Shown: piece after piece, positions 44,913 through 57,460 of the stretch
Numbering within the stretch: position 1 is the first letter of the stretch
How the letters are laid out: each line of letters begins with the position of its first letter
Source of the DNA: Trachythela sp. YZ-2020
Lineage: Eukaryota > Cnidaria > Anthozoa > Malacalcyonacea > Clavulariidae
DNA length: 64,000 nt
Assembly: GCA_016169945.1 (NCBI GenBank)
Contig: JADLSH010000256.1
Location: 1-64,000, forward strand
Reading direction: 5' to 3'
The notes under the pieces: generated by a model
The model's database searches: none
Seen by the model: only the letters and a program-made list of their open reading frames with translations
What the model was told of the DNA's origin: nothing
Position numbers and translations under genes: made by a program

Positions 44913-45671
44913 TGTAGTCTAAATTTTATTATAATATATTATAAACGTCAGCCATATTTATTAAACTTGGATTTGTTTTCAATAGACAAAGTATACCTTT
45001 TCTTCGGGCAATCCTTCTTGTCTCCCATCTCAAGCGTTTTGTCTCCCATCTCAAGCGATAACTTCAATATGTAATAGCACTGACTGTAAAAAGATAAATA
45101 AATCATCTTAAGAAATGCTTTGCACAGTATTTATAACACTTACCATACCGATATAAAATAATCCATTGAAACTATTTTATGTAAACAGCAACTGTCTTAA
45201 AACCGTAAAAAGTGGACAATATTATTGGTGAATAAATAATTTATAACACAAATAAAATGTATAAGAAATAGATCTTGCTTGAGACTTGCAAACAGCTATG
45301 ATAAAATCATTCTGTATTTTGTTATGGGATTTTGTTTCGATCAAAATGATGGCGAAACCGGAAACTGTCTTGGCGAAACTGTCTTGGCGAAACCGGAAAC
45401 AAATTTTGCACAACTTTGCTATTTTAATTATGCGCATAAATAAAATCAGTAAATACGCATAATATTCGTGTAAATAACAAAAATGATGACTATAAAAATT
45501 ATTTATACGATTTTTATTGTGTACGTACCTGGTGGGAGAAATAAGCAAAAAGAAACTGACGTCTTGGACACGCTGTGACGACGTCGCTAGCAAAACAACG
45601 CCATATTTTCGCGCCAAATTACGCCACCTCACGTCGTCTTGCCGTTCACGTCCTCGATCTAAATCTGTCTA

Positions 45672-46950
45672 TTATTAACTATGATGTCCATGCTTAGGCC
45701 ATGACAATCCAAATTGTTGTATCTTTAATGTTCGTAAAATTTAACGCCAGCATGTATAGGTAAAGCAACTCAATGGGCTCATACAGGACGAATAAGAATC
45801 TTAAGAATCTTAAGAATATTCAAAGACTTATACTGTTTGAGGTTGGTTTTCATCCATAAATCGTTGTACTCTCTTTGTTTCACCGAGATTTTTGTGTGTT
45901 TACGTGTTTTCCACTCCTTTCGACGTGCATTTTTACGAGTTAATCGGCCGATTAGCAAGTTAACCCACCTAGCGAGGTGGGTTAAATTTAACCCACTGTT
46001 TAATCCTGGGTTACGGTTAATCTAGCTTTGAACAAAGCAAACAAACCTAAGGTTAAAATTTAACCCAGCTCTATAGCAACGCATGTGTTCCTACGTTAAT
46101 AATCAAAGCGAAAACAATTTGACCTCTCGAGCAAAAGCATCTAAAGTTACTTTGGTATGTAACTTTCAACGCTTTTCTGCAATTTCAGTATTCTATTAAA
46201 ATGCTGTATTTTCATAATATCCCTAGTATGCTATCGATGCTGTTTAGGGATTTTTATGTGCAGTAATTAACCGATTCCACTTTGTATCTATGTTCTGCAT
46301 TTTGTGTGCAACGTTCAAAACTGCCATTTTCAATTAATTCGCTCAAGTTGATTTATTACAACAGCTAAAATATTTTATTACCAATTATTCTATCTATTTT
46401 AGAGGATATACTTGGAAAATTACAATTGAAAATACAATGAAATAAACTGAAATCTGACTAAATTTTCCGAATTCTGATACCAGCTATTACAATTAACTAT
46501 AGTGAGGCATTTAAGAGTATAAGAATGGCCTAACTGATCTGTTAGTTTCTCGATTGAGTCGATTCTTTACCTTCTTTTTCTTTTTCATCTTTCTCTTCTC
46601 GCTTTCTTCCTCTATCTCGTTTATTGCCTTTCTTTTACTTTTCCACTTCCATTCTAGTTCTGTTGTAACTTTCACTGCTCGTGTGCAAAGTGACGGTACT
46701 TGAGAGAAATATTTCAATTGGACACGCAGATTAACGTAACAACGCAGAAGAATAATGCAAGTTTGAATAAAAATAAAAAGTGAACGGGGCAAAATTAAAT
46801 AAGGTGAAAAAATATGAATAGAAAATACGAGTAGAAAGGGAGAAGTAGGAGAACGAGGAATATTATAATTCATTGAGTTAATCATAAAATTTCCAGTACA
46901 TGGTAAATTTTCGGACTCTAATTACACCAGGAACCAATTACCTTAGTTAT
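45672..46950. other. gene-free stretch
   Basis: No gene. 45955-46075 has TTAACCCACC...GGTGGGTTAA and similar inverted pieces related to the MITE at 44674. The minus-strand frame 46511-46885 is low-complexity (Lys/Glu/Arg-rich end) and is not supported as a gene. Confidence 0.4.
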
Positions 46951-46955
46951 CATAG

Positions 46956-47932
46956 TTAGACGGCCGGCCAAGCTTGAAAAAAGTGTCTAGAAAACACTGT
47001 CGATGGCATTTTTCGTTACAAGTATGAAACTACGCATGATGTCTTAGGATAGGGTTTACTTTGAGGGTGAGAGTGGTTTTTTCTTGAAGACTTTTTCTAA
47101 ATCATTTCGAAGGATGGGATTTTTGTCGAATGATATATTCTATATCAGTGTTTTATTCTAATAGGCTGACTATCTAATTAACATTTGTAAAGTTCTGGTA
47201 ATCTTCGTTCGCATAATTCAAAATGACATGCTAATAAGAAGCATGGCGCAAATACTTCAAAATACGACCTTTAAAAGAAACCAAAACAATCTGTGTTTGT
47301 TCTGTTACAGGCAGGAAACAATATCATGTTTAAATTACATACGAATCAGTACTACACGCCCGGTTGCCACCCGTGTAACACAATATATTGCTGTTGAGTC
47401 AGTCGAGTTTTGGCCTGTAAAAGGTTTAAAATCCGCATGTTGGCGCAAACAAGCGGTTTTACTACAACACATAGACCTTCGAAATCGGTAAATATTCGAA
47501 ACAAAACGCAAGAATTTACGAACTTAAGCCTTTGTTTAACCACTCGTCATAAAAAAATCCATCTTTATCTTGAAACTAACCTCTATAGAGGTATTTTAAC
47601 AAATGTAATAGTAATATCATGTTTCTCATTAGCATGTCACTTTGAGTTATGGGAATTAAGAAAGGAGAAATTTGAATATGTTAATTAGATAGTGAACCAA
47701 TTAAAATAGAATCATAATATCGAATATTGCATTTAAATGGAATCCCATCCATCGAAATGTCGTTATAAAAACCTTCCAATTTTGGTACATTAATAGAAAA
47801 TTTACGGAACGCAACCATTCTCACCTTCAAAGTGAACACAGTCCGATGACATTTATAATTTAGTGTCGTTTACTGCTTTTAACAAAAAATATCATCGTCA
47901 GTCCCTTTCTTCGAGGCTGGCTGGCCGTCTAA
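46956..47932. mobile_element. 977-bp decayed TIR element
   Basis: TTAGACGGCCGGCC at the left is mirrored by GGCTGGCCGTCTAA at the right. Further inside, imperfect mirrored blocks occur (TTTACTTTGAGGGTGAGAGTGG near 47055 against the CCATTCTCACCTTCAAAGTG block near 47815; AAGGATGGGATTTTTGTCG against a matching block near 47750). The arms are diverged, so the element is old. No coding sequence. It lies just beyond the 3' end of the P450. Confidence 0.65.
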
Positions 47933-48130
47933 GTATATATTTCCTATTTCAGGTCATTCTCCTTCATCGAGATGGCGTTAATTGGAAAGATTGAGAGAAA
48001 AATAATATCGCTTTTGTAACAACGTCAAATAAATCTTTAGCATAATTGTGCCTATGATGGTGATACAGTTCTAGCTCTCAGATTATATTATCATAGATTA
48101 TAGAAAATCGAAGAAAAAATAATGTGGAAT

Positions 48131-49598
48131 TCAATTTGTGAAAGCATCTCGTTTCTTGGCGACAATTTTGAAATCTTTTGGACGCTGAATTAATGCAGCT
48201 TCAGATACTTCTGTGGTCGGAATTTCGTCTCCTTCCGGCAATTCAATCTTGTGGTAAACATTATGATCTTGGCCAATGGCTGACCAGCACATTCTCTTCG
48301 GCCACCGGAAAACGGAAGAAAACCATTAAGTTTGCTCCAGCCAACAAATTCTCCATCAGCATCTAAAAATCTTTCAGGTTTAAATTTCTTTGGCTCTGGC
48401 CATTCTCGTTCGTCGTGATGCAGTTTGGCAAGATTGATAGCAACAAATGTTCCTTTGGGAACCTGGTAGCCAGCAATTGTTATGTCATGAATCGCGTTTG
48501 TCCCAACGATTACAATCATACCAGATGCTCTTTGGACTTCACATAGAGTAGCTTGCAGGTATGGCATGTTCTGTGCATCTTTCCAACTTGGTAAACGGTC
48601 GTTGCCTACCACGACATCAAGTTCCTTGTGAACTTTTTCTTGTATTTCTGGATGTAGTACCATGTAAAGAAATAACCAAGCAAGTGACGAGGAAGTGGAA
48701 TCCGACCCTGCAAATTCCACATTTGACATTAATCCCGCGATATCGTCTATTGATCCAATGACTTTATTGGTTTCTTTGGCAATTTCTTTTTCGTAGCAAT
48801 TGATGAAGCTGTCGGTCAGATCACGGATAACTCTTGGGATGTAGGTTTTCTTGTGGGCTTGGTATTCTTGCGGGAATACCGTGTTCCTAATCTGTTGGGC
48901 ACGCTCTATATCACGGTTGAATTGGGTTGGTAAATACGTCAAAAATGGAATCACTTGGTACACATTGGAAAGCAGAGCTTGTTTAGCAACTATTGCGTCA
49001 AATTCGGACAGCCTTTTAATAGTTGGATCAATTGAACTTTCTTTGATGTGAGCCATTCCCAAAGCTGTACAAGTATCGAAGACTCTAAAATTCTTCTGGG
49101 CGAGAATGGTTCTCCTTCCTTGCTGTCGATTTCTTTAATGGCAATATCAACAGCGTGTCCAGCAAGTTGTGATGCTTGCCCTATGCCAGCTCCAAAGACA
49201 TGCATTGCAGCTTTAAATACTCGCCTACGAAGTCGCATTTCAGCAGAATAATCTGATGTTATTAAATCGTTTCCAAATATTTTTGCCCAAGGATATATGG
49301 ACCCAGGTGATTTTCCTGAAAGATGATCTTGTTTACCAAGCCTCGCTTCTCTTACAAGTGAAGCGGAATTCAGTACAACCGATTTATTCCCACTAGGAAA
49401 CGTAAGTGAGAATATATCTCCGTATTTATCAGCTAGTTTGCTATAGGGATTGACAGGATCACAGAACAAATGAGGAATGTTGCCAAGGAGGGGATAGGGA
49501 AAAGGTCCAGGTGGCAGGTTTCTTCTCATCATATAGGTAGTGATAAAAAAATGCACCGAGTATACAAGAACAATGGAAAGAAAGATTTCAGCAATCAT
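48131..49598 (-). pseudogene. cytochrome P450 (CYP2-clan, CYP1/17-like), two frame breaks
   Basis: Single exon on the minus strand. The start is ATG at 49598 (MIAEIFLSIVLVY), giving an N-terminal membrane anchor and the proline hinge LPPGPFPYPLLGN. All P450 landmarks follow in order: I-helix FAGSDSTSS, K-helix ExxR (EVQR), PERF block (KPERF) and haem loop PFSGGRRECAGQ with the cysteine ligand. The frame shifts near 49045 (LESS.../...TALGMAHIKE). It shifts again near 48243, where several residues after LAKIIMFTT are missing before the normal ending ELPEGDEIP...FKIVAKKR and a stop at 48131. Typical length is about 490 residues. Functional members are ER-bound mono-oxygenases of steroids, fatty acids or xenobiotics. 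Either recent pseudogenisation or assembly errors explain the breaks. Confidence 0.85.
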
Positions 49599-49607
49599 GG
49601 TTGCCAA

Positions 49608-50750
49608 TACTCTGTAAATAAAGGGTAAATAGTCAGAACTGCATGGTATGCTCTTTATACTTTAGGTATGAGATGTGTGAGTTTATGCGCATAGATTCTT
49701 TGAAAAGTGGCATTTCCTATATAGCATAGTAATTACGTATTTACTCGCTTAAGCGGCGCTCTTTAAAAATTACTCTGTTTGTATATTTGCTTCACCACGG
49801 AATTGCGCATTTCCAAAGTTATGAAGAGAGTCTAATGACAGAACATTGATATATACTCAATTTGACTCAAAGACACCGCAGCACAGGATAATATATGTCC
49901 GAGGATAATTATTGAGATGAACGGTCGATTTTTTCAGCTCGAATAATTCCAAGAAAGGGTGCTTCGATTAGGCACAGCATTGTTGTGAATATACTATATT
50001 GTAAGTGCTGCGCATTTTCGAGGACGGCGATTTGTAATATTTTTGGTTTCATATGCGGTGGTTATCCGGGGGGTGCATAAACAAGTAAGTACGGCCGTAT
50101 AGACAAACGTAATACAGATTGTTGATGGTTCTGAAACCGTTTCAAATCACAAATAATAGTATTAAGAAACTTAATTTAATTTGTTTTGGTCAAAATTTAC
50201 AAAACCAGAATGAAAGAGATATACAAGGTATATATAGTCATAGGCAGCTCAAGAATTTGTGTAGAATGCTCTAAAACTCGCCCCATTCCACTTAAATTCG
50301 TCGCGCGCCGCATGCGCCGTCCATCTTTCATTGCATTGAATAGTAATGAAAACATAAGGTTGGCAACTATAACATGACTTACGAACATACGACGTAAACA
50401 AATAGCAAAATACTTTGTTTTAAGAAATAAAACCTGATAAAAATATTATAGCTAGCATATAAAACCCTGATAATTGTACTATCTACTCACAACAGAATTT
50501 TGTTTTAATATCGCCGGAGAGCTGAGAAATTTGCACATATTTGCGAGGTTTTGGCGAGAAATTTATTGTCTTTATGCGGGATGCCGGGGGTATCGTATAC
50601 GTCATATTTTCAAAAAATTTTCCAGTGATCCAGTCGGTTAAAAAATAAACTGTTTATGACTTATCTAGGAGTGAAATTTGGAAACCGAGGGTTTGAACTA
50701 AAACAAAATAAATAATGATATTTCTTTTTGAATAGAGCCGAGCATGCACG
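49608..50750. other. upstream flank of the P450, gene-free
   Basis: A CTGTAAATA/TTTACAG-type acceptor lies just upstream of the P450 start (minus strand), so a 5' non-coding exon may exist. No further gene is supported. Confidence 0.35.
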
Positions 50751-50756
50751 CTTTCA

Positions 50757-51971
50757 CGTTTTTGGCCAATGTCTAATATTCAGAGCGGGTTTTTCAAGTT
50801 AAAACGGTTAGTTTTCATCTAAAGCTTGTTGTAAACAACAAACATTACCAGGTAGGATAAATTGAATTGAATATATTTTGTCTTTTCATTATTTTAAAAT
50901 GTTTTAAAATAGTCTATGAGTGTCATAATATTTATTCGGTGTTATGAATTTGGTATTTTTTGACATTTGTTTTCTCAGTTTTCGGCTAGTGCATGTAGAA
51001 TCGTATTGTAGATTGCCGTTTTTCGCACGGACACAAGCCTGGAAATGGTTGTTTGCTCTTTGAAACTTATATATAAATGTCCTATAGGAATTGGGTTTTG
51101 TCGCCTTGATTATAAAGCATTTTGTGTTTGGCATCTGTTTTTACAAACATCTTGGTCTTTGGCCGGTTCATTTATTTAAAACCAAAGTCCCGTTTTTGCT
51201 GCCTCCACATTGTCATCAGATTTCAATAACACTTCAAATGCTTTCCTTATTTTTGATAACAAACTTTGTTCCTGGTATTTATGCAAACTCAAACCTTTCT
51301 TTGTACAGGCACAAACCACCTGATCGTCTTGCCCTTGCAAGAATCTTAAAAAAATATTAAATAGCATTTCAATACAATTTCAAACTCATAATACCGTGGC
51401 TATGAAATATGTACATTTTTAACAAAATATATTAAATGGAAAAGCAAACTGATCAACGTGAATATGAAAGGAAGAGTATATATCGCCAGTGTATTAAATC
51501 TATACATACTAAAAGTACATACATACTTGTCTGTAAAGTATAGTAGAACTTAACGTCAATGACTGAAAAGTCAAGGTGTTTCTTTTTAACCTCGCGGCCC
51601 ATGAATTTGTTTGTAAAAACAGATGCGAAACATAATTAAGATACTTTATAGTCAAGGCGACAAAACACATCAAAGAGCAAACAAACATTTCCACCCTTGT
51701 GTCCGTGCGAAAAACGGCAATCTACACTACGATTCTACATGCACTAGTCGAAAATTGAGAAAACAAATGTCAAAAAATACCAAATTCATAACATCGAATA
51801 AATGGCTCTCATAGACTATTAAAACATTTTAAAATAATGAAAAGACAAAATATATTCTAATCAATTTATCCTACCTGGTAATGTGCGTAGTTTACAACAA
51901 GATTTAGATGAAAACTAACCGTTTTAACTAGAAAAACCCGCTCCGAATATTAGACATTTGCCAAAAACATG
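50757..51971. mobile_element. 1.2 kb foldback element with about 400-bp arms
   Basis: GTTTTTGGCCAATGTCTAAT at the left and its near complement at the right (51945-51971) begin arms that match along about 400 bases. Landmarks include ATTGTAGATTGCCGTTTTTCG (51003) mirrored near 51705, and GTCGCCTTGATTATAAAGCA mirrored near 51650. About 415 bp of unpaired sequence (51175-51590) lie between the arms. No coding sequence. Arms differ by small indels. Confidence 0.85.
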
Positions 51972-52324
51972 TCAAAATTTCAAAATACACACAGTTTACA
52001 GGCCAAGTGTTTCAAGAGCACCAGACCTCAATTTATTCGGCGAACATAAACATGCACTTCGTGTAAAAACTACTTTGACAAAAGAGCAATGTTGCATAGC
52101 CACGCGACAAAATTTTAATGATTTTTTTACAACAAACGTCGCTGCTGAATCAAGCAATGTTTGAAATAATTTGCTCAATAGTGTTCCGTATAAGTGTAGC
52201 ATAGCCTGAATGTGTGCCAAGAGAGAAAGGCAGAGGGTGCAATTTCCTTCGGCTCTGCAACCCGAGAGTGACGCGGGCTCCAATTTGGAAAAAAATTTAA
52301 CATGGATCTATTATATAGAATGGG

Positions 52325-52460
52325 CTGATGCAGGCCCTTCTTCAAGTTAGGTGCCCTTCTTAAAGTTAGGGACCATTGTTCAAGTTAGAGGTCCTTCTTC
52401 AAGTTAGGTGCCTTTCTTGAAGTTAAGGCCCCTTCTTCATTGTTCAAGTTAGAGGACACG
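52325..52460. repeat. degenerate 20-bp tandem repeat (CTTCTTCAAGTTAGG)
   Basis: Seven or so imperfect units of the type CCTTCTTCAAGTTAGGTG. No function suggested. Confidence 0.75.
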
Positions 52461-52619
52461 TTGAAAGATCCTATCAAACATAGCACTTCTATATAGGCTT
52501 TATATATATACTGTTTTTGGTGGCCCCAGCTACCAAAGAAAATTTTGCACAACATTTTCGCTATTTCTCGGCGAGCCCTGTGTTCATCATGAAATTTGGA
52601 ATTTGGCCTTCCTTATCAG

Positions 52620-53264
52620 GGGGGTTGTCACACTCCACTCATTTTATAATACTCAGGAGTCAGGACATAATAAATAGAAATCATAAAGTATCCAAAACAA
52701 GATAAATTATTTAGAGGACAAATCCACAAGAAGAAAAACAGTCGAAAGGCCGAAAAAGGAGCGTTTTAAACGGGTAATAAGTGTCTATTTTGCGTACTTG
52801 CTTTGCCGATTTATAGCATACACTAATACACTATACAGTATATGGTTTTTGAATTTGAAAATGCATAGATCATTCTGTGTGGTCAATATAACATTGATTG
52901 ATCTTAAAAGTATTTTAGTATTGATTCAAATACGTTATAGAAAAATAAAAAACATAATAAAACTCAAAAACTTAATTTCAAAAGCAAGAGCCGAAGTACA
53001 AAATACTGCTCGAAAAGAGGTAAAAGTGTACATGATAGCATACCCACTTTATATAGTTGGGCAATTGATAATTTTATAGTTAAAAGTACAAAATATCAAT
53101 ATTTTGTACAAATTACAGTATAATAAAAGAAATATACAGTGTTGCGTGTTACCATGGTTACAGTGGTCGACTCAGTACTTCATGTTACAATAACTTTTGG
53201 GGAGTAAATTGTTTGGTTCAAATGGGCGAGGGGATTCTGCATGCATGTATTTCTAGTTCAATTT
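52620..53264 (-). mobile_element. second copy of the repeat found in the LRR gene
   Basis: Reverse-complement match to 29000-29700. It starts at CTAGAAATACATGCATGCAG (right edge, 53264) and fades near 52620 at the segment CCTGACTCCTGAGTA. Identity is patchy with indels, so the family is not young. The end carrying the hairpin in the first copy is absent or unrecognisable here. Confidence 0.65.
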
Positions 53265-54620
53265 GAACACGTGTGACGTGCAATGGTTAATGCAATGGGA
53301 GGCATAAAATTGGTACGATTGTAAAGATTTTCACCCCTTAAGAAGAGGGATTAAAATAATTTTTTTGAATATATCTAAGTGTTACCAATCCCCTCCGACA
53401 TACTTAGGAAAAAATGACAGGAAAAGATCCGGATATTCTAGCAAAGTGTGACAAACATCATTCCCGGAGCATTTCAGCGAAAGTATTGCTGATATTCTTG
53501 GCTATACCTATGATCAAATGGCCTCGCGAGGTTTTTACCTCAGCCAAGAGCTCTCGTGTGCGGCAAGCCAAATACGCTACGAAAATGACAATGCGCTATT
53601 CTTATCAAAAAAACAGTGCAGCCGCGAATGACTTTTCCTTAATGACTTTTTTAATAGATTTAGTTGCTCGCCGTAATGTCGACTTTCCTTTAGTGGCTCG
53701 TCTACGGTTAGTTTTAATTACGGATATATTTCCTTATATACAGGCTTTGGCATGCAATCGCGCGCATAATATTTAGTTCATAAATTTGCCTTTTTCACAG
53801 AAATGCAGATCGGGCTTTTAACTGTCAAAGGACAGCTTTTTGGTATCACTACGATCAATAATGGCACAGTACTATCGATGAGAAATAGTGGAGTAAATAC
53901 AATTTTTCCACTTTTGGGAATTAAACATCCATCGAATTTTCAACTGTGTGCCGAAATTATATTTGCCTATTTGTGAAATGTTGATTGCCAGTTTTCATAT
54001 TTCAAACACTAAATCTCGTTGCTAAATCGCGATTTGAACCTTCTTTACAGACTTCATAAAGTGCCCATGCGCTTTTGTATCTTATTAATATTCTTAAATT
54101 TGAATCCGAAATGAGAATAATTTCAATAGGCAGACAATAGCATTTTACCCAACTTTCAAAGGTGGAAAAATGTGTTTTCGACCGGCAATTTTCAATCGTA
54201 TCGTATTTGGCCACTTTTGATCACAATAATACAGAAAAGGCATCATTTGACAGCTAAAAGATTGATCTCCATTGGTATGAAAAAAGTAAATAGGTAAACT
54301 AAATAATAAACGCACGATAACATGCTGAAATTGGATTACATTTTTTATACACCCTAGCCTGTAGTTGCAGATAGTTGCTTTCTAATCATTGTATGATCTG
54401 TTGGAAGATACAAGAAAGGTTGTCGAAAACTCGAAATATATAATATTCTGGCGAGAGAACGTGTTTCCAAAAAATGAATATTTTAGGTTTGTTTTGCAAA
54501 ATGTCTATAAAAAAGCTTACTTGTAATATCATGGTATAACAGTAAGGTTTGCCTTAACATTTTTAACTCCATGCAATTTTCGATCCAAGAGACAAACGAG
54601 ATCATTTGTTCAAATGATGG
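53265..54620. other. gene-free stretch
   Basis: The open frame 53414-53776 (120 codons) is unrecognised and has no clear coding signals beyond its length. Nothing else is supported. Confidence 0.35.
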
Positions 54621-54627
54621 AACCAAA

Positions 54628-54715
54628 GGACTCGCAAGCATGCAAAGGTCACAGGTTTGATTCCCACTGCATTCAAGCAATTTTTCAACTTGGCAGGTTT
54701 GGAGCCTCTCAGAAT
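54628..54715 (+). repeat. tRNA-related SINE fragment
   Basis: GCAAAGGTCACAGGTTTGATTCCCACTGC has the spacing of a tRNA arm with a B box (GGTTTGATTCC). It is followed by the TTTTTCAACTTGGCAGGTTT tail type. The A box half is missing. Probably a 5'-truncated SINE. Confidence 0.4.
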
Positions 54716-54984
54716 TCATGTATTATAATTATTGTAAAACTAGAAAAATCAGTAATAAATGCCGACTTGTTCCTAATTGTCCTATTTTTCTTATTTTTTC
54801 TATTTTTCTATTTCTATTTTCCCCCCGTTCGAAAAGGTTTAGACCAATATCCTTATTTACACCCTCAATTTTGTATTCAGTGATTTGTACCATTACACTA
54901 AACCTTATGGAGACCAAAAAATCGAAATCAGTTAGGAAACAAAAAAGGAAAAAGAACAGTAACTGTAAGGCCGCTGAGAGACTC

Positions 54985-57200
54985 ATCTATACTTCAATTT
55001 GAGCAGTTCATTAGAGAATATAATTGGTCATTTGTATTTAACGCTGCTGAAGTCGATGATGGGGTGCGTTTATTTCTTGAGGCAACTAATAACATGTTTG
55101 ATACCTTCTTCCCCTGTAAATCAATCAAAGTGTATGAGGACGATAAACCATATATCACTGGAAGAATCAAGGAAATGATGCATAATCGCGATAAAGCATA
55201 CCAACGTGGACAAGCCGAACGCTTTAAGTATCTACGAAATAAAATTGTATCTGAGATTCGGAAAGAGAAAAATAAATTTTATGAAAAGAGAATTAAACCG
55301 ATATGCAGCCATAACCCAAAGCAATGGTGGAAACAGATAAAGAAAGTTGTTGGAACTAAGAAGGATTCAGTCTCTATTATAGATCCGGAAACTGAAAATC
55401 CACTAAGCGCAAAAGAGTCCGCTGAGTTTATTAACACCTTTTTCAGACCTAACTAAGAACTACCCAGAAGTGGCTGATGAGTGGCTGACGATTACAGCAG
55501 ATGAGACTCTGCCTCAAATCTCTGTGACGAATCTCATAAAGAAATTAAAAGGCATAGATGCCAATAAAGCACATGGGCCATTTGATCCCTGTTTAAAGAT
55601 AATAAAGTTATTCGCTGAATATTTTGCGGTACCTTTAGTATATATTTTTAATCAATCCTTCCAAACTATGAAATTCCCGGAAGTTTGGAAAATTTCTAAC
55701 GTCTGTGCTATCCCCAAAACAACCCCATGCAATAGAGTGGAGGAGTTAAGACCGATTTCCCTTACTAGCGTACTCTCCAAGGTGCAAGAATCGTATGCTG
55801 TTGAATGGATCCTTGAGGACGTTCAAGAAGAAATTAGTGATTCTCAATTTGGTGGCCTGGCGGGATCTTCAGCTGTTTTGACGTTAGTGTATTTGGTACA
55901 TAATTGGTATAAGTGCATGGAAAACACGGGAAAAGTTGTAAGAATCTCCTTTTTGGACTTTCGTAAAGCCTATGATTTGATCAACCATAACATTTTGTTA
56001 GGAAATTATATGGACATTGGTGTGCGCCCTTCGTTAGTAAGATGGTTTGCGACGTATTTACAAGGTAGACTACAAATGTGTACGTTTAGAAACCACAAAT
56101 CAGAGTGTAAAAGTATAAGAGGAGGATCCCACAAGGAAGTAAATTGGGGCTGGCCTTCATTATAAAGATTAACCAGCTGGCCAATGTTGTTGAAACACCA
56201 AGTGATGATCAGAATGGAGGTTCTGACCAAGACGACATTGTTATTTTTATGGATGACACTACTTTATCCGAGGTGATTGATGTCACTGATCATGTATCTG
56301 GAAATTGTATCGAAATAGTCAAAATAATATTGATAACATAATTCGGTTCACGGAAAATGAGCAAATGGAATTAAACGCCAAGAAATGCAATGAAATGGTA
56401 GTAGATTTTAGAAAGATTAAGACTGTAATCCTCCTGTCTGCATTGGGCAACAACCAATGTCTAGAGTCAAAACGTACAAGTTATTGGGACTCTGGATAGA
56501 CGATGATTTAAATTGGGAATCAAATACAGAGTACATTATTAAGAAAGCAACCAAACGTCTATATTTTTGAAGGTTCTTAAGGTTATGGCGCACCAAAAAT
56601 GACCTCAAGACCTTTTATTGCTGTGTAATCAGATCAACTTTGGAGTATGGTGCCCAGGTATGGAACGGCAACTTGACGCAAGCACAGCGTAATGATATTG
56701 AAAGAGTACAGAAACGAGCTTTGAGGATAATTGTTCCTGAATATGAGTACAATCGTGCGCTTCAGGAATGTGAACTAAAAACGTTACAGGAACGTAGAGA
56801 TGATTTATGTGTTCGTCTCATCAAGCAGATGTCAGAGCCATCACATAAATTACATTCATTGCTTCCTAGGAAATGCTCTGAGGTAAAAGGAAGAGAAACT
56901 CGAACAAATCCGAACAAATTTTATAACTTCTTCTACAGGACCGAAAGATTTAAACGCAGTCCGTTAGTATATGCAATAGATAAATACAACGATAGGCTAA
57001 AACTGTAGTTTTTAATTTGAGAACGTTCTATATATATAGTCGTATATTTTAGTCGTATTTTAGATATAAATTTGTATATACATGTAATATTTTAGAATTA
57101 GTTGTAATCTTAACTAGTAGTTGAACTAAATTGTAAACACATTATAATTTAGCGTATCCGCTATTGAAATGTGGGAAATAAAGCCATTATTATTATTATT
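54985..57200 (+). pseudogene. CR1/Rex1-like non-LTR retrotransposon, 5'-truncated
   Basis: Starts inside the ORF with RDSSILQFEQFIREYNWSF and the linker FKYLRNKIVSEIRKEKNKFY, then NPKQWWKQIKK. RT blocks follow: RPISLTSVLSKVQE, SQFGGLAGSS, FLDFRKAYDLINHNILL (catalytic Asp), PQGSKLG after a frameshift near 56125, and FMDDTTL (F-x-D-D box). Then come the thumb (YKLLGLWIDDDLNW, KKATKRLYF) and the typical end (LEYGAQVWNGNLT, IERVQKRALRIIVPEY, PLVYAIDKYNDRLK). The stop at 57008 is followed by a short 3' UTR and a (TTA)n tail near 57188-57203. About four stops or shifts make it inactive. The microsatellite tail and lack of long poly-A fit CR1/L2-type elements. Confidence 0.85.
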
Positions 57201-57244
57201 ATATTCCGGCAATCATAATTCGGGCACAATTTCAGACAACCTAA

Positions 57245-57460
57245 ATGTTAATACAAACTCAATTCTACCTGTAATTTCATTCCAACCCTAACGTCAACCC
57301 TAATCTTAATCGTAAACTCAACCCTTATCCTAACCCGAATCCAAACTTCAACGTCATCTGAACCCTTATCTTAACCCTAGCCTCAACCCTTATCCTAACC
57401 CTTATAGTTGTGACGTCATTATGGGATAGTTGTGACGTCATTACGGGATAGTAGACAGGT
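57245..57460. repeat. degenerate CCCTAA-like repeats and a 26-bp tandem with CRE palindromes
   Basis: 57270-57405 is built of AACCCTTATCCTAACCC-type units, like degraded telomeric sequence. It ends in two copies of ATAGTTGTGACGTCATTAYGGG (57404-57450), each with TGACGTCA. An old interstitial telomere-like tract or simple minisatellite. Confidence 0.65.

Larger units (their letters stand above)
42018..45671. mobile_element. PIF/Harbinger element, nearly complete (3.65 kb)
   Basis: Inverted ends GACAGATTTAGATCGAGGAC (42020) and its complement ending 45669 match over about 39 bases with one mismatch and are flanked by TA. An alternative reading gives a 3-bp ATT duplication with one more end base. 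Shorter GACGTCAAGACGACGTC units recur near 42140 and 45555. Two convergent genes lie inside: a DDE transposase (plus) and a Gln-rich helper-like protein (minus), the usual two-gene plan of this superfamily. A small MITE sits in the intron of the second gene. Confidence 0.85.

Noticed and set aside
46511..46885. Basic minus-strand protein of 124 codons
   Set aside because: Its end is low-complexity Lys/Glu/Arg sequence from a pyrimidine-rich tract, with no splice or start support.
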